In this document: one piece after another, positions 51,601 through 59,554 of the stretch | How the letters are laid out: each line of letters starts with the position of its first letter | How positions within the stretch are numbered: the first letter of the stretch is position 1 | Origin: Synechococcus sp. WH 5701 | GTDB lineage: Bacteria; Cyanobacteriota; Cyanobacteriia; PCC-6307; Cyanobiaceae | Direction of reading: 5' to 3' | Assembly: GCF_000153045.1 (NCBI RefSeq) | Contig: NZ_CH724159.1 | Coordinates: forward strand, 598,169-662,168 | Length of the DNA: 64,000 nt | The notes under the pieces: generated by a model | The model's database searches: none | What the model was told of the DNA's origin: nothing | Seen by the model: the letters and a program-made list of their open reading frames with translations, nothing else | Position numbers and translations under genes: made by a program

Positions 51601-52808
51601 TTAATCCGAATAATCTAGTCTCATTCTCATCAATGAGACGATACTGAGCAGATTTAGCCCACTTTTCGCTCAGAGAAGCCCTTGAAAAGACTTCAGGCAG
51701 TTCCCACCATTCGTTTTGGCTTGATTTCTGGATGATTATCGGTCTTTAGACACACTATACCCTTGCTTTACGCTGAATCAGGTATCCGTTCCCGTACCAT
51801 CCAGAGGTTTGCCAGGGCAAAGAGCAACTTCAGCTTGAGGTCGTTCTTGCGGATACCTCTGTAGAAGACCTTCCGGAAGCCGAACTGACATTTGATGATT
51901 CGAAAGGGATGTTCCACTTTGGCGCGGAAGTGGGCTTTCGCCGTCTCAATCAGATCAAGAAGCCTGCCCTCAGGTGTCTCTGGAAGCACTCTGCGCTGGC
52001 CGGGCTTCATCGCAATCCTGAACTCAGCCTCGCAGTCCTGGAAGTCGTTTCGTTTCTCGATGCCGATGTGGCCGGCATCGCCGTAGATGAGGCGTTCATC
52101 CCCATGGAGCCGTTCAGCTGCTGTGTTCAGCTCATGAACATTGGCGGCGGCGCTCTCAACAGAGTGGACCAGGCCAGATGCGGCATCAACTCCGATGTGG
52201 CAGCGCATTCCAAAGAACCACTGCTTGCCCTTGGCCACTGAGTGCATGTCAGGATCCCTCTCCTTGGCCTTGTTCTTGGTGGAGCTGGGGGCATTGATTA
52301 TCGTGGCATCAAGGATCGTTCCTTCCCTCAGCATCACTCCTCTCTCGCTAAGCATCTGGTTCACACCCTCAAGAATCTGCTCCGCGATCCGGTGCTCTTC
52401 CAGCAGATGGCGAAAGTTGAGAATCGTCGTCTCATCAGGGATCCGGCCATCCATCGTCTCGATCCCTGCGAAGCGGCGGAAGCAGGGCGTATCGATCAGC
52501 ATCTCCTCCATCAATGGATCTGAAAGCGTGAACCACTGCTGCAGCAGATGGATCCGCAGCATCACCTCCAAAGGAATCGGCGGACGACCTCCTTTGCTGG
52601 AGGGCTTGTGATACACGGGCTCAATCAAGGCCAGAAACGCTTCCCAGGGAACCGTGGCCTCCATCTCATCCAAGAAGCGCTGGCGGCGCGTCCTCTTTTT
52701 GGCGTAGATCTGCTCGTAGTCCGTGAAGCCCAGCTGGAGAGGGTCGGCCATCCGTTCCAGTCTCAGTCTTGGATCTGGACTGATTTTAGCGGGTTTTTCA
52801 GGGGTTCC
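51580..52808 (-). mobile_element. IS5-group insertion sequence, copy B
   Basis: 1229 bp, matching copy A except T to C at 52151 in what I compared. The right end GGAACCCCTGA (reverse complement) is followed by TTAA (52809-52812); TTAA also precedes the first reiterated left end (51501-51504), so the insertion site was a TTAA, again YTAR. The left end is reiterated four times. The right side abuts an older transposase remnant. Confidence 0.92.
51768..52751 (-). CDS. IS5-family transposase (copy B)
   Basis: 327 residues, full length, differing from copy A only in VESAAAN versus VESTAAN. The DDE residues are intact (TILDATII, LIYGDAGHIG, AKVEHPFRI). It is transcribed in the same direction as copy A, so the two elements are direct repeats. 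Confidence 0.95.
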   Translation of the reverse strand: MADPLQLGFTDYEQIYAKKRTRRQRFLDEMEATVPWEAFLALIEPVYHKPSSKGGRPPIPLEVMLRIHLLQQWFTLSDPLMEEMLIDTPCFRRFAGIETMDGRIPDETTILNFRHLLEEHRIAEQILEGVNQMLSERGVMLREGTILDATIINAPSSTKNKAKERDPDMHSVAKGKQWFFGMRCHIGVDAASGLVHSVESAAANVHELNTAAERLHGDERLIYGDAGHIGIEKRNDFQDCEAEFRIAMKPGQRRVLPETPEGRLLDLIETAKAHFRAKVEHPFRIIKCQFGFRKVFYRGIRKNDLKLKLLFALANLWMVRERIPDSA

Positions 52809-52868
52809 TTAAGAGTTCGCTGAAAAATCCCATCCCCTCTTTGAAAATTGGGCAATAACCCAGTTGTG

Positions 52869-52990
52869 ATGCGAGGTCAACAGGAGCGCAGAGGCTCTCT
52901 ATTCACCGACGTCTTGAGCGAGAAGCGGATTCCGGCCAATCACCTGCTCAGGCGGATCCCAGGCCTGCCTAAACGTGTGATCAAACCGTG
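52869..52990 (+). mobile_element. 5' remnant of an IS1182-like transposase gene
   Basis: From the ATG at 52869 about 38 residues read RGQQERRGSLFTDVLSEKRI, then PANHLLRRIPGL, the typical N-terminus of IS1182/IS5-related transposases (MRG...QxSLF...RIPADHPLRxI). After about 52985 the similarity ends. No catalytic part and no right end are seen, so it is a dead fragment. Confidence 0.6.
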
Positions 52991-53005
52991 TCTGGCGCAG
53001 CGTGC

Positions 53006-53373
53006 ATGCCTCCCACAGACGATTTCATTCGCACGGCCTTGGCCGTGGCGCTCTCCGATGGGCTGCTCAGCGTGGAGGAAGTGGCCCTGCTCAGGCGTTG
53101 GGGGATGTTCTCGAGGCAGGACAGGAGCCGCTGCGACACTGGCTCGACGACCTGCAGCCTGATGAGCCGTCGGTCGCCCGATTTCTGATTCGCCTCATCC
53201 CCCCACAGTGTCTCCTCGAGCGGGATGTGGCCATCTTCGGCAGGAAGCTCCTGCACATCCCACCGATGTGCAAGATCAACCCCCTGTATGAGGAACTGAT
53301 GGCCCTGCGTTTTCGGGCCTTGTGTCCCCTCGAGGAGGAGGCCAGCTCCATTGAAGAGGCTGAACAAAGCTGA
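53006..53373 (+). pseudogene. Mo-dependent nitrogenase C-terminus family gene with a frameshift
   Basis: The first frame from the ATG at 53006 reads TDDFIRTALAVALSDGLLS and VEEVALLRRWG. After a GGGGG run near 53101 the sequence continues in another frame: QEPLRHWLDDLQPDEPSVAR, FLIRLIPPQCLLERDVAIFG, LHIPPMCKINPLYEELMALR and FRALC, the diagnostic Mo-nitro_C domain. A one-base change there would give ~122 residues. This family is widespread in cyanobacteria including non-fixing ones; its role is unknown. No nitrogenase gene is present. Confidence 0.75.
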
Positions 53374-53426
53374 GGGGGGAGATCCACCCATCGAGCCTCG
53401 CAGCCTGGAGGTGCCATGGTCTTGAA

Positions 53427-54047
53427 TTGGGCTTGGCATCAGCACGGTTCCCGATCACGAGTCCTCCCCTGGTTCTGGTTCACGGCTTGCTCGACAGCCC
53501 AGCGGTGTTCAACAAGCTCCGGCAGGCGCTGGGGGAGCGACGACCGCATCTGTTGATCCCTGCCCTTCCCCTGCGCTTTGGCCTCACCCCGATCGAACAG
53601 GCGGCTGAGCTGCTCGGTGGCCACATTCAGGCAACCTTCGGGATGGAGCAGCCGATCGACCTGCTGGGCTTTTCGATCGGTGGGGTCATTGCCCGCAGCT
53701 GGATCCAGCTGCTGGAGGGACACCAGCGCACCCGGCGCTTCATCAGCGTTGGCAGTCCCCAGCAGGGAACGCTCACGGCTCAGCCCTGGCCTGGGCGCGT
53801 GTTCAAAGGCATCGCTGGTCTGAAGTGGGGCAGCGGCCTGCTGGAGCGCCTCAACAGCAACCTCGACACCCTCCACCGGATCGAGTGCCACAGCTTCTAC
53901 TCCGCCATCGATCTGGCCGTGCTGCCGGGATGGCGCGCCGTCCTGCCGATCGGCGCTCGCACGGAGCTGCCGGTGGCGACCCATCCCCAGCTGCTGCGTG
54001 ATCAGGCCGCCATCAGGCCCCTGGCCCAGGAATTGCTCCGGGCCTGA
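53427..54047 (+). CDS. Alpha/beta-hydrolase, lipase-like
   Basis: 206 residues from a TTG at 53427 (start uncertain). Motifs: PLVLVHGLLDSPAVF with the oxyanion hole, nucleophile elbow LLGFSIGGVIARSW, ISVGSPQQGT, and the late acid/His region around GARTELPVATHPQLLRD. Similar short esterases are found in many cyanobacteria. It is 32 bp upstream of the CrtQ-like gene and may be the first gene of an operon with it. Confidence 0.82.
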   Translation: MGLASARFPITSPPLVLVHGLLDSPAVFNKLRQALGERRPHLLIPALPLRFGLTPIEQAAELLGGHIQATFGMEQPIDLLGFSIGGVIARSWIQLLEGHQRTRRFISVGSPQQGTLTAQPWPGRVFKGIAGLKWGSGLLERLNSNLDTLHRIECHSFYSAIDLAVLPGWRAVLPIGARTELPVATHPQLLRDQAAIRPLAQELLRA

Positions 54048-54079
54048 TGCCGACCTGTTAAGGCCACCCGCCAATAGCG

Positions 54080-55201
54080 TTGATCAGTACGGCGGCTGAA
54101 CTGTTGATGGGCTGGGTTGCCGTTTCAATCTTGGTGCGCTGGCTGCTGGGCTGGGTCCTGGGTCTGCGCCTACCCGTTCTTCCGGCCGGCTCGCCTGTTG
54201 AACCGCTCTCGGTGTCGGTGCTGATCCCCGCCCGCAACGAGGAGTCGACGCTTCCGCATCTGCTCGATGGTCTCGCCCGACAGAGTCTCAGGCCCCTGGA
54301 AGTGATCGTGATCGACGATCACTCCAGTGATCGCACCACCGCCATCGCCACCGAGCCCCGCTCTGGTCTGCCCGTCCGTGTGCTGCCCTCGCCATCGTTG
54401 CCGCAAGGCTGGTGCGGCAAGACCTGGGCGTTGCACAACGGTGTGCTGGCCAGCCGCGGCGAGCTGCTGGTCTTCCTCGATGCCGACACCGAACCCGGGC
54501 CTGAGTTCCTTGAGCGGCTGGTGGCGGTTCATCAGCAGCTCGGTGGGCTGGTGTCGGTGCAGCCGTATCACCGCACTGAGAAGCCCTATGAGCAGCTCTC
54601 GTTGCTGTTCAACCTGGTGGGGCTGCTGGCCGTTCCCCTGGGACCCGCCTGTGGGGTGGCCTTCGGGCCGGCGATGGCCACCAGCCGCGCCGACTATGAC
54701 CGCAGCGGCGGTCACGCGGCCGTCGCTGGCAAGGTGGTCGAAGACTGGTTTCTGGCCCATGCCTATGAAAAGGTCGATCTGCCGGTGAGTGCTTTCCTTG
54801 GCTATGGCCAGATGTCTTACCGCATGTATCCGGGCGGTCTGAACGACATGGTGGTGGGGTTCGACAAGAACTTCGCCACCGCGGCCGGTGAAGTGCGCTG
54901 GAGCTGGATGCTGGCGGTGGTGCTCTGGCTCTCCGGACTGTTCTGGGCCGCCTGGTGCCTGCCGGCCTCCCTGCTGGGCTGGCCGCTGGTGGGTGACCGC
55001 GCCCTGCTCAGCAACGTGCTGGTCTACGGGGCCTATGTGCTTCAGCTGCTGGTGATCACCCGGCCCGTTGGGCGCTTCGGCTGGATCAACCTGCTGTTCC
55101 CCATTCCGGTGCTGTTTTTCCTCGGGGTGTTCCTGATGGCGATCCTCAACCTCAAGCGGGGCCAGGTGCGCTGGAAGGGTCGCCTATTCAGTACGCGCTG
55201 A
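54080..55201 (+). CDS. Family 2 glycosyltransferase, CrtQ-like
   Basis: 373 residues from a TTG at 54080. N-terminal helix, then a GT-A core: SVSVLIPARNEESTLPHLL, VIVIDDHSSD, GWCGKTWALHNG, the metal motif FLDADTEPGPEF, VSVQPYHRTEKPYEQLSLLF and VVEDWFLAHAYE, with SYRMYPGGLNDMVVGFDKNF. This agrees closely with CrtQ, which glucosylates 4,4'-diaponeurosporenoate in staphyloxanthin synthesis; C-terminal membrane helices also agree. The acyltransferase CrtO-like gene begins at the last base of its stop. The substrate in a cyanobacterium is unknown. Confidence 0.85.
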   Translation: MISTAAELLMGWVAVSILVRWLLGWVLGLRLPVLPAGSPVEPLSVSVLIPARNEESTLPHLLDGLARQSLRPLEVIVIDDHSSDRTTAIATEPRSGLPVRVLPSPSLPQGWCGKTWALHNGVLASRGELLVFLDADTEPGPEFLERLVAVHQQLGGLVSVQPYHRTEKPYEQLSLLFNLVGLLAVPLGPACGVAFGPAMATSRADYDRSGGHAAVAGKVVEDWFLAHAYEKVDLPVSAFLGYGQMSYRMYPGGLNDMVVGFDKNFATAAGEVRWSWMLAVVLWLSGLFWAAWCLPASLLGWPLVGDRALLSNVLVYGAYVLQLLVITRPVGRFGWINLLFPIPVLFFLGVFLMAILNLKRGQVRWKGRLFSTR

Positions 55202-55680
55202 TGGCATCGCTCAGCGGTTTCGGTGCAGTGGCCGCCTCAGTGAGCCTGTGGCTCCTCTGGTCGGTCGTGATCGGGGCGCTCGCCAATCAGCTGCCGGATC
55301 GGCTGCTTGGCCGGCATGACCCGCATCAGTCTGATCACCTGGGTGCGGAGCCGCTGCGGATCTACGAACGATGGCTGGGGATCCGGGTCTGGAAGCCCTG
55401 GATTCCGGATGCCGGCGATGCCCTGCCGGGGGGTATCCGCAAGGCGAGCCTGGCCCGTCGCGACCCTTTGGCCCTGCAACGGCTGAGCCTGGAGACCAGG
55501 CGGGCGGAGCTGGTGCACTGGGCGCTCTGGCCCGCCTGGATCGTCACCGCCCTGTGGCTGCCGCCGGCCGGGGTGCTGATCAACCTGATCTTCGCCACCC
55601 TGTTCAACCTGCCGTGCCTGCTGCTGCAGCGCTACAACCGCCTGCGCCTCTGCAGGACCCTGAGGAGGCTCTCGAGCTAG
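55201..55680 (+). CDS. CrtO-like glycosyl-carotenoid acyltransferase
   Basis: 159 residues. Two N-terminal and two C-terminal membrane stretches flank the family core YERWLGIRVWKPWIPDAGDA and LPGGIRKASL, which corresponds to the CrtO acyltransferase (K/R-W-K-x-P-D-x-G-G-x-x-K pattern). CrtO acylates the glucose of glycosyl-diaponeurosporenoate. It shares one base with the CrtQ-like gene (TGATG), so the pair is translationally coupled. No phytoene or diapophytoene synthase or desaturase gene is in the window. Confidence 0.8.
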   Translation: MASLSGFGAVAASVSLWLLWSVVIGALANQLPDRLLGRHDPHQSDHLGAEPLRIYERWLGIRVWKPWIPDAGDALPGGIRKASLARRDPLALQRLSLETRRAELVHWALWPAWIVTALWLPPAGVLINLIFATLFNLPCLLLQRYNRLRLCRTLRRLSS

Positions 55681-55720
55681 CGCCTCTCGAGCCGGCAGCC
55701 CTGACCAGCGGCTGCACCCG

Positions 55721-57931
55721 TCAACGGCACACGAGCTCAGCCTCCAACTCCAGGGCCACCGCCAGGCCCTCGTCTTCCACGTGCCTGGCCACCACCAGCC
55801 GGTGCACGCCTTCTTCGGTCACGAAGCCATCCTGGGCCGGATCAAAGGTGGCGCAGGCGCGCAGCTGGATGGCCAGGGTGATGCGGCGGGCTTCACCGGC
55901 GGCCAGGAGCAGGCGCTGAAACGCCACCAGGGTTCGAGCCGGACGCTCCACCTCCCGAGCGGGTGGTTCCAGGTACAGCTGGACCACCTCCCCCGCCTCC
56001 ATGTCGCCTGTGTTGGTGATGGTCACGCACGCCTGCAGCTGAGTCATCCGGCCATCAGCGCGCTGGATCTCGGCTGTCAGGTGCGACGCCATGAACTGGC
56101 TGTAGGACAACCCGAAGCCGAACGGAAACGCCGCAGGATGGCCGTCACGCTGCAGGCGCCGGTAGCCATGCCAGAGGTCGTAGACGACCATTGGGGCTCG
56201 GGGCTCGAACGGCGGCAGGTGGGAGGCCTGGGACGGCACGGAGAAGGGCAGGCGGCCGGACGGCGACATCCGGCCGAGCAGCACATCGGCCAGGGCCGCG
56301 CCCCCTTGCTCGCCCGGATACCAGAGCATCAGCAGTCCTGGAACCAGCTGCCGCCAGTCCTCGATCAGCATGGCGCCACCGCCCATCAGCACCACCACGG
56401 TGCGTGGATTGGCGGCGGCGACCTGGCGGATCAGGGCCACCTGATCCGCGGGAAGGGTCAGGTCGGTGCGATCACCGGCGGCAAAATCACCACCCTGGCG
56501 GGCTGAGGCGAAGCTGGTGATCCAGGCGAGCAGGTTGGCCACTGGTCGCCACTGCGGCATCAACCGGCGCCGCCCCAGCAAGCGCACCATCCAGTCGGGA
56601 GGCGGGACCAGGCGCAGGATCGGCGCGATGTCCCCCGGGTGGATGTGCTCCCCCTCCAGGCGCCAGTCCAGACCGGCCACCACCACGGCGGCGTCGCAGT
56701 GCACCGCCAGCTCCGCCGCTGCCTGGGGGCTGCTGCCGCTGGCCTGCTCGATCCGCAGATCCGGAGCGGCTGCCCGCAAGCCCTCCAGTGGCGTCAGCAC
56801 CGCTCCGGGCAGGGGTCTGGTGTCTGAGGATCCCCGATCCCCCAGGTTGGCCATCGACGCCAGGCTGCCGATCACGGCCAGTGAGGTCAGGCCGGTGAAG
56901 GGCAGCACCTGCCCCTCGTTGCGCAGCAACACGATCGAGTTGGTGGCCGCTTCGCGGGCCAGGGCCCGATGCGCCTCGCAGGAGCGGAGCGATGCGGGGT
57001 ACGTCCCGGGGGGCACGCCCAGCTGCACCTGCAGCAGCCGCAGCACGGCCTCGTCGACACACTGCATCGGCACACGGCCGTCGGCCACGGCCTCGGGCAG
57101 GCACCCGGCAAAGACCATGCGGAAGGGCATTTCCAGGTCTTGCCCGGCCAGCATTGCGGCGACGCCATCACGCACGCCGAAGATGAAATCGCTGACCACG
57201 AAGCCGCCGAATCCCCAGCGCTCCTTGAGGATCCGCCGCAGCAGTTGTGCATGCTGGCCGCACCAGAGGCCGTTGACCTGGTTGTAGGCGCTCATCATTG
57301 AGCCGGCGCCGGCGTCCACGCAGTCGCGGAAGTGGGGGAGATAGAGCTCATGCAGCACGCGCTCGCTGACCTGTACGTCGACTAGGAAACGGGAGCTGTC
57401 GATCGAGTTGAGGGCGAAGTGCTTGACGCAGGCCACGGCATGGCGTTCCAGCCCCCGGGTCATGGCGGCCCCCATGGCGCCCACGTGCACCGGGTCCTCC
57501 CCGTAGGTCTCCTGGGCCCTCCCCCAGCCGGGGTGGCGGAGGAGGTTGATGCACACCCCGGCCACCCAGTTGGCCTTGAAGGAACGGGCCTCGCGGCCGA
57601 TGGCCTCACCGATGCGTTCCTCCAGATCGGGATCCCAGCAGGCACCCCGGGCCATCGGCACGGGAAAGGTGGTGGCCCCACCCTCCAGCACCACGCCGCG
57701 GGGGCCATCGACGAACTGAAGCCCGGACAGGCCAAGACGGGGCACCTGCCCCGCCGGCCACGGATGGCGGTGGGAGGCCTGATGGAGGGCGATGTCCGCC
57801 ATGCCGGACCAGAATGGGGTGTCACCGTCGAGCAGCTCCAGCTTCTCGGCCGTGGTGAGCTCCGCCAGCAGCTCCAGGGCCCGGGCCTGGATTGATGCTC
57901 CTGGGTCCTTCATCGCCATCCTCCAGAGCAT
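55721..57931 (-). CDS. Glycoside hydrolase family 3 beta-glycosidase
   Basis: 736 residues (ATG at 57931; 57913 also possible). GH3 domain order: TIM barrel with FVDGPRGVVLE, GAMGAAMTRGLERHAVACVKHFALNS, MSAYNQVNGLWCG, and the nucleophile Asp248 in GGFVVSDFIFG; the alpha/beta sandwich with LAVIGSLASMANLGDRGSSD and VVVLMGGGAMLIEDW and PGEQGGAALADVLLGR; and a C-terminal fibronectin-III-like domain (FPFGFGLSYSQF, TITNTGDMEAGEVVQLYL). No signal peptide, so probably cytoplasmic. Expected to release glucose or xylose from oligosaccharides or glycosides. Confidence 0.93.
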   Translation of the reverse strand: MLWRMAMKDPGASIQARALELLAELTTAEKLELLDGDTPFWSGMADIALHQASHRHPWPAGQVPRLGLSGLQFVDGPRGVVLEGGATTFPVPMARGACWDPDLEERIGEAIGREARSFKANWVAGVCINLLRHPGWGRAQETYGEDPVHVGAMGAAMTRGLERHAVACVKHFALNSIDSSRFLVDVQVSERVLHELYLPHFRDCVDAGAGSMMSAYNQVNGLWCGQHAQLLRRILKERWGFGGFVVSDFIFGVRDGVAAMLAGQDLEMPFRMVFAGCLPEAVADGRVPMQCVDEAVLRLLQVQLGVPPGTYPASLRSCEAHRALAREAATNSIVLLRNEGQVLPFTGLTSLAVIGSLASMANLGDRGSSDTRPLPGAVLTPLEGLRAAAPDLRIEQASGSSPQAAAELAVHCDAAVVVAGLDWRLEGEHIHPGDIAPILRLVPPPDWMVRLLGRRRLMPQWRPVANLLAWITSFASARQGGDFAAGDRTDLTLPADQVALIRQVAAANPRTVVVLMGGGAMLIEDWRQLVPGLLMLWYPGEQGGAALADVLLGRMSPSGRLPFSVPSQASHLPPFEPRAPMVVYDLWHGYRRLQRDGHPAAFPFGFGLSYSQFMASHLTAEIQRADGRMTQLQACVTITNTGDMEAGEVVQLYLEPPAREVERPARTLVAFQRLLLAAGEARRITLAIQLRACATFDPAQDGFVTEEGVHRLVVARHVEDEGLAVALELEAELVCR

Positions 57932-57989
57932 CGATGTCCGTCCAGCTATAGGCCTTGGTTGAGGCGTGGTTGAGGGCTGCTGGGGTCTC

Positions 57990-58322
57990 TCAATACTGAA
58001 TACGGATCAGTTGGTCGAAGCGGAAGGGCGTCTTCTCATCGGGTCTGGTCCCCAGTTCCTGGTTCAGCTTCATGCTCTCGACCCCAAGGTCGTACCCAGT
58101 TCTCTGTGGGTCGCAGTTGTCTGAGCGGAGGTCCTGGCGATGTTTCTCAGCTATGGCATCCGTCGATCGGGCGGGGGCACTGCCGAGTTGCTTCAAGAGC
58201 TGCTCTGAACGCTGGATGCACTCCTGAGTCTGTGCGGTCGCAGGCAATCCTGTTGCTGTCACGACGGCGCAGATGATGAAGACGAAGCTTTTCAAGCAAC
58301 CACGACCAGATATTCCGTCCAT
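57990..58322 (-). CDS. Small secreted protein, unknown
   Basis: 110 residues from the ATG at 58322. Signal peptide SFVFIICAVVTATGLPATAQ; mature part helical: ECIQRSEQLLKQLGS, AIAEKHRQDLRSDNC and GYDLGVESMKLNQELG, with two cysteines. Family not recognised. The IS630 element begins only five bases upstream of its start codon (58328), and the start itself lies in the first unit of a 21-bp repeat array, so its natural promoter has been separated from it. Confidence 0.6.
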   Translation of the reverse strand: MDGISGRGCLKSFVFIICAVVTATGLPATAQTQECIQRSEQLLKQLGSAPARSTDAIAEKHRQDLRSDNCDPQRTGYDLGVESMKLNQELGTRPDEKTPFRFDQLIRIQY

Positions 58323-58327
58323 TTCTA
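58308..58327. repeat. First unit of a 21-bp repeat array, split by IS630
   Basis: AGATATTCCGTCCATTTCTA, aligned on the shared CGTC with the three units after the element (59478-59540). It includes the start codon of the small secreted protein on the minus strand. Confidence 0.6.
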
Positions 58328-59474
58328 GTGTTCCGTCCCGGAAATAGCCGGTAGAATATGGAGTGTCTCCTCTGGGAGTAGTTCCATGCCTGTGGGTCGC
58401 CCCATGGCTCCGCTGGAGCTGTCGGCAGACGAGGTGAGTCAACTCAAGAGCCTCGCTGGATCGCGGACCTTGCCGCATTCGATCGTTCAGCGCGCCCAGA
58501 TCGTTTTGGCCTGTGCTGCTGGTGAGACCAATACAGCCGTGGCAGAACGCTTCTGCGTCAGGGGCTCAACGGTGGGCAAGTGGCGCCAGCGCTACCTCGA
58601 TCTGGGCATCGAGGGACTGCACGACGAGCTCAGGCCTGGCCGACCTCGCACCTACGAGGACGACAGGGTGGCCGAGGTGATCAACCGGGCCCTGCAGACC
58701 AAGCCAACCGATGGCAGCACCCACTGGAGTGCTCGGACTTTGGCTGCAGCGACTGGCATCTCCAAGACCACGGTTCACCGCTGGCTGCAGACCTTCTCGG
58801 TGCAGCCCCACCGGCAAAAGCACTTCAAGCTGTCGACGGATCCGTTCTTTGTCGAAAAGGTCCGCGACATCGTTGGCCTGTACCTGAACCCGCCCGACAA
58901 GGCGATGGTGCTCTGCGTCGACGAAAAGACACAGATCCAGGCTCTCGACCGCACCCAGCCGCTGCTGCCCATGGGCCTGGGCTACGTGGAAGGCGTCACC
59001 CACGACTACATCCGCCACGGCACCACCACCCTGTTCGCGGCTTTGGACGTGGGCACAGGAGAAGTGATCACCCAGTGCAAACCCCGCCACCGGCACCAGG
59101 AGTTCCTGGGGTTCCTCAGGCAGATCGAGAAGTCCGTCCCCGAGGATCTGGACGTGCACCTGATCGTGGACAACTACTGCACCCACAAGCACGTCAAGGT
59201 CCGTGCCTGGCTTGCCCAGCGGCCCCGCTTCCACGTGCACTACACCCCCACCTACGCCTCCTGGCTCAACCAGGTCGAGCGCTGGTTTGGGATCATCACG
59301 CAGCGGGCGATCCGACGCGGCAGCTTCTCCAGCGTCAAGGAGCTGATCGCCAAGATCGAGCAGTTCGTGGCCGCCTACAACAAGACCAAGGTACCGTTCA
59401 ACTGGACGGCAACAGCGGATTCAATCCTGGAGAAGCTCCAGCGGCTTTGTGCACAAATCTCCGGGACAGGACAC
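58328..59474 (+). mobile_element. IS630-family insertion sequence
   Basis: 1147 bp. Inverted ends are GTGTTCCGTCCCGGAAAT on the left and GTGTCCTGTCCCGGAGAT on the right (reverse complement), and the element is flanked by TA on both sides (58326-58327 and 59475-59476), the TA duplication of the IS630/Tc1 group. It carries one transposase. The right TA forms part of the transposase stop codon (TAG). Confidence 0.9.
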
Positions 59475-59477
59475 TAG
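58386..59477 (+). CDS. IS630-family transposase
   Basis: 363 residues. The N-terminal helix-turn-helix part (NTAVAERFCVRGSTVGKWRQRYLDLGIEGL, GRPRTYEDDRVAEVI and ISKTTVHRWLQTF) is followed by the DDE catalytic domain: MVLCVDEKTQIQALDRTQP, HLIVDNYCTHKHVKV, and HYTPTYASWLNQVERWFGI with the Glu. Intact, so possibly active. The stop codon TAG is completed by the target TA. Confidence 0.95.
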   Translation: MPVGRPMAPLELSADEVSQLKSLAGSRTLPHSIVQRAQIVLACAAGETNTAVAERFCVRGSTVGKWRQRYLDLGIEGLHDELRPGRPRTYEDDRVAEVINRALQTKPTDGSTHWSARTLAAATGISKTTVHRWLQTFSVQPHRQKHFKLSTDPFFVEKVRDIVGLYLNPPDKAMVLCVDEKTQIQALDRTQPLLPMGLGYVEGVTHDYIRHGTTTLFAALDVGTGEVITQCKPRHRHQEFLGFLRQIEKSVPEDLDVHLIVDNYCTHKHVKVRAWLAQRPRFHVHYTPTYASWLNQVERWFGIITQRAIRRGSFSSVKELIAKIEQFVAAYNKTKVPFNWTATADSILEKLQRLCAQISGTGH

Positions 59478-59540
59478 GTACGCTTCGTCCATTTCAAGGT
59501 ACGCTCCGTCAGTTTCAAGATACGTTCCGTCGGTCGCTTC
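59478..59540. repeat. Three tandem 21-bp repeats flanking IS630
   Basis: Units at 59478, 59499 and 59520 follow the pattern RTACGYTYCGTC, a variable two bases, TTTCAAG (the third is degenerate at its end). A fourth unit lies left of the IS630 element (58308-58327), so the array existed before the insertion. It lies upstream of the small secreted protein on the minus strand. Confidence 0.75.
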
Positions 59541-59554
59541 GGCCTCGCTGCATG

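Noticed and set aside
20300..52808. Composite transposon formed by the two IS5 copies
   Set aside because: The copies have different target duplications (TTAG and TTAA), so each arrived independently. The interval contains core genes such as nadA and hli and is not cargo.
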